A stretch of DNA of 64,000 nt from Desulfopila aestuarii DSM 18488 (GTDB lineage: Bacteria; Desulfobacterota; Desulfobulbia; Desulfobulbales; Desulfocapsaceae), in contig NZ_FRFE01000021.1 in the NCBI RefSeq assembly GCF_900143695.1, forward strand, positions 1 through 64,000, in the 5' to 3' direction. The stretch's first letter is position 1; the number at the start of each line of letters is the position of its first letter. The notes under the pieces were generated by a model. That model worked only from the letters and a program-made list of their open reading frames with translations. It had not been told where the DNA came from and made no database searches. A program made the position numbers and the translations under genes. Of the stretch, positions 43,783 to 52,683 are shown piece after piece.

Positions 43783-44670
43783 GTGAGAACGAAGAGAAGA
43801 TCTTTTGTATTTTGGTTGAGTCTTCTGCTTTACGGATTGGTGTTGACCTGCGTTTTGCTCTATTTCCGATTTCCGGCAGACAAGGTTGAAGGCTATCTGA
43901 CCGAGAAGGTTTCCTCCCTCAGCCATGGGGCTGCTGTCAATATCGGCAAATGCGGGTACGCCTTTCCTGCCGAGTTACGATGCGATCAGCTCTCTATTGG
44001 GGAAAGAGAAAAAAAAGAGGAAATGGTTGTTCTTGAGAACATGACCATTTCGCCAGTAGCATCCGGTTTCGGGCTGAAATATACCATAACTGGTGAAATT
44101 TCCGGCGGCACCTTCCTGACGGTTGCCGAATTTTCACCTTTTAAGAAGACTGTGAAGTTGAGCGGCCTGGAACTGACCAGCATGGATCTGAGTCGATCTG
44201 AGTTTGTCAAAAAGAGTCTGCAGCGCGATATTCGCGGGCTGCTAGATTTTCATGGGAGTATGGTTGTGTCCCTTGCAGAGGCTGGTCTGGTCGAGCAGGA
44301 GGGGAAACTTTCCGTCCGTGAAGGTGATTTTGCTCTTCGACAACAGATACTGTTGGTTGAGCGGTTGCAACTGGCACCCATGAATGTCAATGTTTCCTAT
44401 AAAAAAGGAGTGCTGCAGTTGCGTGACGGCTCTTTGCGGGGCAATCAACTGGTTGTCGATTTTGACGGCGAGCTCAATACAAAAGATGCGATGGCGGATT
44501 GGGCGATGGCATTGAAGGGGAGTATAACTCCGGCCCAGGAATATGTGGCGGCAAATCCCCAGGTGCAGAGGGTGGTAAAGCGGTTGCAACGACAGTTTAC
44601 AGGCAATAGTCTGCCCTATGTGGTCAGCGGTAGTCTTGGGGTTCCGCGTTTTCGTTTCGGAAGTCAATAG
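43783..44670 (+). CDS. gspN: Type II secretion GspN-family protein
   Basis: A 295-residue protein with GTG start, an N-terminal membrane anchor at about 9-28 (FWLSLLLYGLVLTCVLLYF) and a periplasmic beta-rich domain with AsmA/GspN-like repeats (YTITGEISGGTFLTVAEFSP, DLSRSEFVKKSLQRDIRGLL). The type II GspN of delta-proteobacteria is placed between M and C as here, unlike the enterobacterial order where N is last. Its exact role is unknown; it is non-essential in many systems. Confidence 0.8.
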   Translation: MRTKRRSFVFWLSLLLYGLVLTCVLLYFRFPADKVEGYLTEKVSSLSHGAAVNIGKCGYAFPAELRCDQLSIGEREKKEEMVVLENMTISPVASGFGLKYTITGEISGGTFLTVAEFSPFKKTVKLSGLELTSMDLSRSEFVKKSLQRDIRGLLDFHGSMVVSLAEAGLVEQEGKLSVREGDFALRQQILLVERLQLAPMNVNVSYKKGVLQLRDGSLRGNQLVVDFDGELNTKDAMADWAMALKGSITPAQEYVAANPQVQRVVKRLQRQFTGNSLPYVVSGSLGVPRFRFGSQ

Positions 44671-44678
44671 GAAGAAAA

Positions 44679-45479
44679 ATGATGGCAAAGTACAGTTCCA
44701 CCGCATTGTTTCCTTTTCTGATCGTCACGCTGTTATGTGTTGGCGGGGTGGAGTTGTTGTACAACGGTCTTGAGAGATATCTTCTCGAGCCGACCACGAC
44801 AGTGCAAAAGCAGATTGAAACAGGGGGGGGGGGAACGGTGGCGAGCGGAACTCCGCCGCTGGAAGAAAATGTGGATTATTCGGTTATTACCCGTCGCAAT
44901 CTTTTTGGTCCACCACCGTCATCGGCGGATAGTACCACCGCCACCGAAACTCCGCCTGTTGAGGATCTCGAAGCAACGACACTTGAAGTTGTCCTGATGG
45001 GAACGGTAGATACCGACGGCGATGATGGCAGGGCGATCATTCTCAAGAAAAAGGACCGCTCCCAGGAAATGTATCAGGTCGGTGAGGTGATCGAAGGCGC
45101 CTTGATTAAGGATATTCAGAGGGGGAGGGTCATTCTCACCGTTGACGGCAGGGATGAACTGCTTGATATCAGTGAGGCCCGCGAGTATGCGCAAAATGCG
45201 TCACCGGTTGCTGCCCGACCTGCTGTGCGAAGAAGACCGGTTGTGGTTGCCCCTCAGGAAGCAATTGAGGCACCACCCCGTGTTGTCCGCCCCCTTCGTC
45301 GCATCGTCCGGCCGCGGAGCGCTATTCAGGCAGAGCAGGCCGTGGAGGAAAATCTCCTGAACGAGGAAGATGTGCCGCCGGATACTGAGGAGCCTGACCT
45401 GACAGATACGCAGGATACCGAGGCGCCGGTAGACGCGCAGGTCCAGGATTCCGATAATGAGGATACGATAAGTCAATAA
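44679..45479 (+). CDS. gspC: Type II secretion protein GspC
   Basis: A 266-residue protein with one transmembrane helix near 7-27 and the homology region of GspC: VDYSVITRRNLFGPPPSS near 64-81, LEVVLMGTVDTDGDDGRAII near 101-120, then SQEMYQVGEVIEGALIKDIQ. There is no PDZ domain; the tail is Pro/Arg-rich and then acidic (RRPVVVAPQEAIEAPPRVVR). It couples the inner platform to the secretin through the N0 domain. It is followed by a 504-base gap before gspD. Confidence 0.88.
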   Translation: MMAKYSSTALFPFLIVTLLCVGGVELLYNGLERYLLEPTTTVQKQIETGGGGTVASGTPPLEENVDYSVITRRNLFGPPPSSADSTTATETPPVEDLEATTLEVVLMGTVDTDGDDGRAIILKKKDRSQEMYQVGEVIEGALIKDIQRGRVILTVDGRDELLDISEAREYAQNASPVAARPAVRRRPVVVAPQEAIEAPPRVVRPLRRIVRPRSAIQAEQAVEENLLNEEDVPPDTEEPDLTDTQDTEAPVDAQVQDSDNEDTISQ

Positions 45480-45983
45480 CGTCCAACCTTTCTAAATTTT
45501 CAGGCCTCTGATCACTTGGTCTGACTCTTTGTCGGAGAGATGGCTTATTCGAAAGGTTTGGTGCCGGAAAAAAGTAATTGTCTATGGGGATGGCAAAGGT
45601 TCAGATGCACGCATGTGCTGAGATAGAGTGTATTGGGTGGCATATGCATCCGATTTTAAGGGTTTTTTCATCCTCATGTGGCAGATATGGGATGAATTTA
45701 TAAGAATGAGGTGGTAAGTGTTACCTCATCCTTTTGAGTGGGAAGTTGAGAAAAAGGTTGAAGATATTGCCGGTCCCGTTCAACCTACAAAAGGGAAAGA
45801 TCCTTCATTCACAATGAGAGCGGGGCTGAAAAACCTGTTATGAATGAATAGCCCCAATATCGTTGGGAAGGGTTCTCCAGTAGGCAACGCAAACAAGATA
45901 TATGAGCAGTAGAGAGTAGAATATAGCGCAGAAAATCGCTGATCATCTGCATTTTATGTAAAAGATAACCAGAGGAAGGGTTC
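45480..45983 (+). other. Gap within the gsp operon, with one hairpin
   Basis: No gene is recognised in these 504 bases. ATGAGGT (45706-45712) pairs with ACCTCAT (45723-45729) around a 10-base loop, then CCTTTTG, a weak terminator-like structure. The stretch may hold a separate promoter for gspD-gspE. I looked for a cyclic di-GMP riboswitch core and did not find one. Confidence 0.4.
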
Positions 45984-48200
45984 ATGGGCAGGTTGAGATT
46001 ACCTCTATTACTATTCGTCGTACTTTTGGTCTCTCTTGCAGCCGGTGCTGGTCAACAGGTGAAAGGCGAAGAGGTGGTTATCCCGAGTGATAGCGGTACC
46101 ACCGGTAAACGGTTTATTACCATTGATTTTGATAATGTCGATATCCGGCTGTTTATTAAATATATCAGTGAGCTCACCGGCAAGAATTTCGTCATAGATA
46201 AAGCGGTTCAGGGCAATGTTACCGTGCTCTCGCCAACAAAAATTTCCGATGAAGAGGCGTATCGGGTTTTTGAATCAGTACTTGAAGTGAACGGTTTTAC
46301 CACTGTCACTTCAGGGGCCGTGATCAAGATTTTGCCGTCGGCAGACGCGCGCTCCCAGAATGTCCAGACTCTTCGTACTGGTGCGGCATCGCATCCCGAA
46401 GATCGGGTGGTTACTCAGTTGGTACCACTGAAATATAGTTCACCGGATGAGATGAAGAAGGTTCTCACCCCACTAGTGTCAAAGACTTCAGTTGTGATCT
46501 CCTATCCCCAGGCCGGGATGCTGATTCTGACAGAAACGCTTTCTAATATCCAGCGTCTACTCGCGATTATCGAAGCTCTAGATGTGGAGTTTACCGAAGA
46601 AGAAGTGGCGGTGATCGACCTTCAGTATGCAGCTGCCGGATCTATCGCCAAAATTCTTGCCAGTATATATCAACGATCACCCGTCAAGAAAGGGGCGGTG
46701 GCCACCACCGCTTTGAAAGTCGTGCCTTATGATCGGGTCAATGCCTTGGTGGTGCTTGCCGATATCGAGGAACTGCGACGGGTACGAAAACTGGTGGCAA
46801 AGCTTGACACCCCTGTGCAGCGTGGTGGTGGTAATATCAACGTTTATTATCTCCAGAATGCAACTGCAGCCGAACTTGCCAAGGTGTTGACCACCATGTC
46901 AACCGGGCAACCGGCAGAACCTGAGGGCGGCAAGGCCCCGGCGATTTCAAGGGATGTCAAGATTACCGCAGATGAGGAAACCAACTCACTGATAATTACC
47001 GCGACTCGTGAAGAGTATGCTGTGCTTGAGGATGTGATCAAAAAGCTCGATATCCCGAGACAGATGGTTTATCTCGAGGCACTCATCCTTGAAGTGAACG
47101 ACAGCAAGGATTTCAATGTTGGCGTGGACTGGATGTGGAACGGTCGGGTCTCCGGTCATGATACCGCCGCATTTGGGAGCTTTAATAGTAACAGTGACAT
47201 TGACGTGGGTTCGGCAGGATTGTCCCTTGGTATCCTGCGGCAAGGGATAAAAATCGGCGACATCACCTTTCCGGATATTCATGCTATTCTGCGCGCCTAT
47301 AAAGGTGATTCCGACATAAATATTGTTTCGACACCCCAGATTCTCACCACGGATAATAAGAAGGCGGAGATTAGCGTTGGTGAGAATGTCCCCTACATTA
47401 CCAGCCAGCAAAATACCACAGGGGATAGTGAGTTTAATTATACCAATTATGAATATCGGGATGTGGCTACCAAGCTGACCATCACGCCACATATCAATCA
47501 AGCAGATACGATGCGATTGGAGATTCAGACCGAGATTGTAAAATTAAAAGCAAACAGTCTGGAACTAACACCAACAACTTTTCGACGTACCGCAAATACC
47601 ACTGTGGTGGTCAACGATAAGGATACCGTGGTGATTGGTGGCATCATCGGAGAAGATACCACATTTACTGAAAACAGGGTGCCGCTGCTAGGCGATATTC
47701 CTGGTCTGGGCTGGTTGTTCAAATCCGAGAACAATAAGACCGTTAAAACGAATATGTTTATCTTCATTACTCCGAAGATCATGCGTAACCCAGCTGATAT
47801 AGCTGGAGTTACCCTGGAGAAGGAAGATAACATCGACAAAGTGATGCCGGAAGCTAAGCAGCTCATCCATAAGCCGGTCAATAAAGAAAACGCTGCGATT
47901 CTCACTGAAAGGGGCTTTGCCAAACTGCTGGAAAACAAGAACCGAGAGGCAAAGGAATATTTCGAGGAAGCACTTGAACATGACGCAGAGAATCCGTACA
48001 CACTTCTCAATATTGGTGTAGTTGCTGAACGTGAGGGGGATTTCCAGCGAGCCGCCGAGTACTACCAGAAAGTGATCTATACCAATACTGAGGCTACCGC
48101 AATTGAGGCGAGCGATCCGGAGAAAAAAGGGTTGCTGCTTGTTGATATTGCCCGCGAGAATATCGAGCGTCTCAAGCCAAGGATGAGCACAAAAAAGTGA
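45984..48200 (+). CDS. gspD: Type II secretion secretin GspD with C-terminal TPR
   Basis: A 738-residue outer-membrane secretin. Signal peptide at 1-27; N0 domain at about 37-115 (ITIDFDNVDIRLFIKYISEL, FVIDKAVQGNVTVLSPTKIS); N1-N3 ring domains to about 350; secretin core at about 355-620 with NVPYITSQQ and the end VPLLGDIPGLGWLFKSE, NMFIFITPKIM. After the secretin comes an extra segment (about 635-730) that reads as TPR repeats (LTERGFAKLLENKNREAKEY, YTLLNIGVVAEREGDFQRAA). In usual GspD the C-terminus is a short S-domain for the pilotin. The TPR extension may replace that function; this is inference. Confidence 0.92.
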   Translation: MGRLRLPLLLFVVLLVSLAAGAGQQVKGEEVVIPSDSGTTGKRFITIDFDNVDIRLFIKYISELTGKNFVIDKAVQGNVTVLSPTKISDEEAYRVFESVLEVNGFTTVTSGAVIKILPSADARSQNVQTLRTGAASHPEDRVVTQLVPLKYSSPDEMKKVLTPLVSKTSVVISYPQAGMLILTETLSNIQRLLAIIEALDVEFTEEEVAVIDLQYAAAGSIAKILASIYQRSPVKKGAVATTALKVVPYDRVNALVVLADIEELRRVRKLVAKLDTPVQRGGGNINVYYLQNATAAELAKVLTTMSTGQPAEPEGGKAPAISRDVKITADEETNSLIITATREEYAVLEDVIKKLDIPRQMVYLEALILEVNDSKDFNVGVDWMWNGRVSGHDTAAFGSFNSNSDIDVGSAGLSLGILRQGIKIGDITFPDIHAILRAYKGDSDINIVSTPQILTTDNKKAEISVGENVPYITSQQNTTGDSEFNYTNYEYRDVATKLTITPHINQADTMRLEIQTEIVKLKANSLELTPTTFRRTANTTVVVNDKDTVVIGGIIGEDTTFTENRVPLLGDIPGLGWLFKSENNKTVKTNMFIFITPKIMRNPADIAGVTLEKEDNIDKVMPEAKQLIHKPVNKENAAILTERGFAKLLENKNREAKEYFEEALEHDAENPYTLLNIGVVAEREGDFQRAAEYYQKVIYTNTEATAIEASDPEKKGLLLVDIARENIERLKPRMSTKK

Positions 48201-48257
48201 AAGCACAGTTTGGTCAATTTGCCCTCGAAGCAAACACGAGAGGATGATGGCGGATAG

Positions 48258-49943
48258 ATGAAAAGACTCGGAGACATATTGCGGGAAACCTGTAATCTTT
48301 CCCCCGAGGCGGTGGATGCGGCGCTTCGCACCAGCACCGGCAAGGAGCGAATTGGTGAACTGCTCATTCGAACCAAGGCGGTGGACGAAGTTGATGTTCT
48401 GAAGGCGCTCGGCATCCAGTATGAGGTTGAGGTGACCCAACAGTTGCCGGCGGAGATCAATACCGAATTTACCAGTCGGATTGGGATTAGTTTTTTAAAG
48501 AAATACCGGATGGTGCCGGTCCTTACTACCGAGGATGCTTTCATTGCCATTAACGATCCGGCGTTGTTCCAGCCCCTGGATGACCTGCGCCGGCTGCTGG
48601 GCCGTGAAGACGCGCGCCCTGTTCTCTGTCCCTATCAGGCCATCGTCAGTGCCATCAATTACGCTTACGACATGACTCAGGATACTGCTGAGGAGGTAAT
48701 GCAGGATATCGACGAAGAGGATCCAGAGCGGCTCTTTTCCGAGATCGAAGAGGTTGGCGATCTGCTTGATGACACCAGTGACTCACCGGTGATCCGGCTG
48801 GTGAACTTCATGTTTTCCCAGGCAGTGCGTGATGGCGCTTCGGATATCCATATTGAACCGTACCAGAACAGCCTTAAGATTCGCCAGCGGCTGGACGGCA
48901 TTCTTTATGACATGTTCAGTCCGCCCAAGCATGTGCAGTCGACGCTGATCTCCCGCGTCAAGATTATGGCTAAGCTCGATATTGCCGAAAAACGACTGCC
49001 TCAGGACGGGCGCATTGAGTTGAAGGTGGGAAATAAAGAGATAGACGTCCGCGTTTCAACCCTGCCAACAGCCTTTGGTGAGCGGGTTGTTCTGCGCCTT
49101 TTGGATAAATCCTCGGTGTTGATTTCGCTCACCGATCTGGGTATGCCTGCTGATAGATTGGCGCTCTTTACCAAGGAGATCAAGGCGGCCAATGGTATCG
49201 TGCTTGTAACCGGTCCCACCGGTTCCGGTAAGACTACTACGCTTTACGCGGCGCTCACTTCTATCAATAATTCCGATATCAATATCATCACAGTCGAAGA
49301 CCCGATCGAATACCGGATTAGTGGCATAGGTCAGGTCCAGGTCAACCCCAAGATCAACTTGACTTTCGCCTCGGGACTGCGCTCCATCGTCCGTCAGGAC
49401 CCCGACGTTATTCTGGTTGGTGAGATCCGTGACACCGAAACTGCCGAGATCGCGATCCAGTCGGCGCTGACTGGTCACCTGGTTTTTTCCACCCTCCACA
49501 CCAATGACTCGGCCAGTGCCATCACCCGGCTCAGGGATATGGGCGTCGAGCCGTTTCTGATTGCGTCTTCCATCAATGCCATTCTGGCCCAGCGACTGGT
49601 TCGCCTTCTTTGTACTAACTGCAAAGATCCCTACATCCCTGATCATCAGGAATTGATGAAGATCGGCCTTGATCCTGCAAAATTTGGCGGCGTCAAGATC
49701 TATAGGAGCAAAGGCTGCAATAAATGCCATCAAACAGGCTATCGCGGCCGGGCAGGAATCTTTGAGCTGTTGATTATGTCGAGAGGTCTGAAAACACTCG
49801 TGATGCAGACTTCCGATGCCAATGCGATCAAACAATATGCAGTCCGTAAGGGTGGTATGGTCAGTCTGCGCCATGATGGCATCATGAAGGTGCTTGCCGG
49901 TAAAACCACCATCGAAGAAGTGTATCGGGTCTGTCAGGGGTAA
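48258..49943 (+). CDS. gspE: Type II secretion ATPase GspE
   Basis: A 561-residue secretion ATPase. N-terminal MshEN/N1E domain at about 1-145; N2E and ATPase core with Walker A GPTGSGKTTTLYAAL near 317-331, the Asp box ITVEDPIEYRISGIGQVQVN, Walker B LRSIVRQDPDVILVGEIRDT and the His box. A zinc element with CTNC and CNKC spaced about 35 residues apart (near 453 and 492) is typical of GspE. It powers pseudopilus growth from the cytoplasm. Last gene of the operon. Confidence 0.95.
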   Translation: MKRLGDILRETCNLSPEAVDAALRTSTGKERIGELLIRTKAVDEVDVLKALGIQYEVEVTQQLPAEINTEFTSRIGISFLKKYRMVPVLTTEDAFIAINDPALFQPLDDLRRLLGREDARPVLCPYQAIVSAINYAYDMTQDTAEEVMQDIDEEDPERLFSEIEEVGDLLDDTSDSPVIRLVNFMFSQAVRDGASDIHIEPYQNSLKIRQRLDGILYDMFSPPKHVQSTLISRVKIMAKLDIAEKRLPQDGRIELKVGNKEIDVRVSTLPTAFGERVVLRLLDKSSVLISLTDLGMPADRLALFTKEIKAANGIVLVTGPTGSGKTTTLYAALTSINNSDINIITVEDPIEYRISGIGQVQVNPKINLTFASGLRSIVRQDPDVILVGEIRDTETAEIAIQSALTGHLVFSTLHTNDSASAITRLRDMGVEPFLIASSINAILAQRLVRLLCTNCKDPYIPDHQELMKIGLDPAKFGGVKIYRSKGCNKCHQTGYRGRAGIFELLIMSRGLKTLVMQTSDANAIKQYAVRKGGMVSLRHDGIMKVLAGKTTIEEVYRVCQG

Positions 49944-50122
49944 TCCGTACAATCCATTTCCATCTCAGCTTCCACCTTTTTGCGAATTTCAGAAATTCCT
50001 TTTTGATCCGGTCTCTTTTTGTTACCCTTGAGTAAGATTACTCTAACAACTGCCCAGGCAAGCTCAGTTTCAGCTTCATTTTCTTTTGCGAAATAGTGCT
50101 GTTGATCCAACAGATATTTCAT
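49934..50122 (-). CDS. Possible small hypothetical protein
   Basis: A 62-residue frame rich in Lys and Glu (MKYLLDQQHYFAKENEAETE, later ISEIRKKVEAEMEMD). It overlaps the gspE 3' end by 10 bases on the opposite strand. Composition looks coding and helical, but there is no clear ribosome binding site and no family is recognised. Confidence 0.35.
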   Translation of the reverse strand: MKYLLDQQHYFAKENEAETELAWAVVRVILLKGNKKRPDQKGISEIRKKVEAEMEMDCTDYP

Positions 50123-50218
50123 GTACGGATGGCTGCACCGTGCTGATGTTGAGTGCGTCAGTTATAGAGTTGATTCACTATTCATTATCTCTGCTAACTC
50201 GAAATACGTGGGGTTACC

Positions 50219-52600
50219 ATGTTTGATACACTGCAAAAATATTATCAAGAAAATCGGGAAATGGTTCTTGCGCTTTTCGAGAGGTATCGGGATAGCGGCA
50301 AAAACCTTATGTTGAAAAGTGAACTGTGGGACGAATTTCTGGCATTGGATAGTAGTGTTGAACAGAAAGTACGTATCGTTTCACCACTGGGACGGGTTAT
50401 CGCCAAAGCGCAGGAGGCGGCCATAGATCACGACCGGCTGGCCATGGCTATTCGACCAAAGGTTGCCCAGTGGCATTACTTCTCCTACAGCTATAATGAG
50501 GGAAAATTAGAAGAGATGGCTGTGGCGGAGTTTCTGGCCTTTAAAGAGAAGCAGGTGCAAAATGACCTGCAACAGCCGGTTCTTGAATTTGATCTTGGCC
50601 CGTTTGAGCGAGATTTCCCCAAAATGACCCAGAGCCGCTCCATCGGCCATGGGGTGGAGTTTCTCAATCGCATCTGTACCAGTCGACTGTCCCGTGAGCC
50701 TGTGGGCGGCAGGGAACTGGTTTTTTCGTTTTTGCGTCTGCATGGGTACGGCAATATTTCGTTCATGATCAACGATAAGATTGCAAGCGTTGTCGAGTTG
50801 CAGCACGCTTTAAATGATGCTCTTGAGTATCTGGAAGGAAAAACCGCCGGTAGTGAATGGTCGGCACTGGTGGATGATCTGCAGAAAATGGGATTTGAGC
50901 CGGGATGGGGACGCAGCCGGGAAAAGGTCATGCAGAGTTTCAGTCGCCTGGCGAATTTACTTGAGGCTCCCGATTATCAGAACCTGGAAAAATTTATTTC
51001 CGGTGTACCAATGATTTTTAATATCGTGGTGCTTTCACCCCACGGTTTTTTCGGCCAGGAGAATGTGCTTGGCTTGCCCGACACGGGTGGGCAAATTGTC
51101 TATATCCTCGATCAGGTGCGGGCGCTTGAGCGGGAGATGAAAGAACGGATTTATGAGCAGGGTCTTGATATTAAGCCAAAAATACTGATTGTAACCCGCC
51201 TTATTCCAGAGGCAGGTGATACCACTTGTAATCAGGCGAGAGAACATGTTCAAGGGACTGAAAATGTGGAAATCGTCAGAGTCCCTTTCCGGCGTGTCAA
51301 CGGCGAGGTGCTGCCGCAGTGGATTTCACGATTTGAGGTCTGGCCATATCTTGAGAGATTCGCCGACGAGGCTGGGGGCGAGATTCTCGCGATCCTTGGG
51401 CGCAGGCCCGATCTTGTCATCGGCAACTATTCGGACGGTAACCTGGTCTCCTATCTGATGTCCAAAAAAATGGGGGTGACCAACTGTACCATCGCCCACG
51501 CGCTGGAGAAGACCAAGTATCTTTATTCTGCACTCTACTGGCACCAGATGGAAGAGCAGTACCATTTTTCCTGCCAATTTACTGCCGATATGATTGCAAT
51601 GAACTCGGCTGATTTTATCATTACCTCTACTTTTCAGGAGATTGCCGGTTCAGCAGATGTGGTTGGCCAGTATGAAAGCTATTCGTCTTTTACCATGCCG
51701 GGATTGCAGCGGGTGCTGCAAGGGATCGATGTGTTCGATCCCAAGTTCAACATCGTTTCGCCTGGAGCCGATGAGGATGTGTATTTCAGCTACACCAAAG
51801 AGAAACGCAGGTTTACCGAGCACCACGACGAGATCCGGGAGCTGATTTTTGGCGAACAACACCCGGCCGGGCGAGGTGTGATTGGCGAAACGAAAAGACC
51901 TCTTATCTTTTCCATGGCCCGGCTCGACCGCATTAAAAATCTTACCGGGCTGGTGCAATGGTATGCCGAAAACGAAGAATTGCGCAGCAAGACACATCTT
52001 ATGATTGTGGGTGGGACCGTTAATCCCGAACATTCGGGCGATGAGGAGGAGCGAGTACAGATACTGCGCATGCATGAACTGTTTGATACCTATGGTCTCG
52101 ACAAAGAGGTGCGCTGGCTGGGGGTTCGTCTTGATAAAAGGGTTTCCGGTGAATTGTATCGTTGTATCGCCGATGGTCGGGGCGTGTTTGTCCAACCCGC
52201 CTATTTTGAGGCTTTCGGTCTAACGGTGATTGAGGCCATGGCATCCGGATTACCCACTTTCGCTACCCGCTATGGCGGTCCGTTAGAGATTATTCAGGAC
52301 GGTAGATCAGGCTTCCATATCGACCCTAATCACGGGTCAGCCTCATCGGATATTTTGTTGAAATTCTTCTCTCGCTGCGAAGCTGAAGAAGGTTACTGGC
52401 AACAGATTTCTGAGGGTGGCATTCAGCGGGTGCAGGAGCGCTACACCTGGCAACTTTACGCTCAGCGGCTACTTTCACTCACCTGTGTCTATGGATTCTG
52501 GAAGTTTGCCACCAATCTCGAACGCCAGGAAACGTCGAGGTATCTGGAAATGTTGTACCACCTTCAGTATCGACCACTTGCCGCAGCCATGGAACGCTAA
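50219..52600 (+). CDS. Sucrose synthase
   Basis: A 793-residue GT4 glycosyltransferase. The N-terminal regulatory region (about 1-265) is followed by [20 protein letters not shown] near 277-296, [14 protein letters not shown], and the GT-B C-domain with [20 protein letters not shown] near 562 and the nucleotide-sugar motif [20 protein letters not shown] near 663. It reversibly makes sucrose from UDP- or ADP-glucose and fructose, and in bacteria is linked to sucrose breakdown to nucleotide sugar. GGGG lies before the ATG. It faces the sucrose-phosphate synthase gene, with a hairpin between. Confidence 0.92.
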   Translation: MFDTLQKYYQENREMVLALFERYRDSGKNLMLKSELWDEFLALDSSVEQKVRIVSPLGRVIAKAQEAAIDHDRLAMAIRPKVAQWHYFSYSYNEGKLEEMAVAEFLAFKEKQVQNDLQQPVLEFDLGPFERDFPKMTQSRSIGHGVEFLNRICTSRLSREPVGGRELVFSFLRLHGYGNISFMINDKIASVVELQHALNDALEYLEGKTAGSEWSALVDDLQKMGFEPGWGRSREKVMQSFSRLANLLEAPDYQNLEKFISGVPMIFNIVVLSPHGFFGQENVLGLPDTGGQIVYILDQVRALEREMKERIYEQGLDIKPKILIVTRLIPEAGDTTCNQAREHVQGTENVEIVRVPFRRVNGEVLPQWISRFEVWPYLERFADEAGGEILAILGRRPDLVIGNYSDGNLVSYLMSKKMGVTNCTIAHALEKTKYLYSALYWHQMEEQYHFSCQFTADMIAMNSADFIITSTFQEIAGSADVVGQYESYSSFTMPGLQRVLQGIDVFDPKFNIVSPGADEDVYFSYTKEKRRFTEHHDEIRELIFGEQHPAGRGVIGETKRPLIFSMARLDRIKNLTGLVQWYAENEELRSKTHLMIVGGTVNPEHSGDEEERVQILRMHELFDTYGLDKEVRWLGVRLDKRVSGELYRCIADGRGVFVQPAYFEAFGLTVIEAMASGLPTFATRYGGPLEIIQDGRSGFHIDPNHGSASSDILLKFFSRCEAEEGYWQQISEGGIQRVQERYTWQLYAQRLLSLTCVYGFWKFATNLERQETSRYLEMLYHLQYRPLAAAMER

Positions 52601-52648
52601 CCCGGATGAGAAATGGAGGCTGCACTGCCACCCTTGCGCAGGTATTGA

Positions 52649-52678
52649 TACGCGCCATGAGCAATTACATGGCGCGTA
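52649..52678. terminator. Bidirectional hairpin between the sucrose genes
   Basis: TACGCGCCATG (52649-52659) and CATGGCGCGTA (52668-52678) form a perfect 11-bp stem with an 8-base loop. It lies 49 bases after the sucrose synthase stop and just 6 bases from the end of the opposite gene. No T tract flanks it, so termination efficiency is uncertain. Confidence 0.55.
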
Positions 52679-52683
52679 CCGGT

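Noticed and set aside
45480-45983. Cyclic di-GMP riboswitch before gspD
   Set aside because: The conserved GEMM core (AGGGCAAACC and GGACGCAAAG-type elements) is not found.
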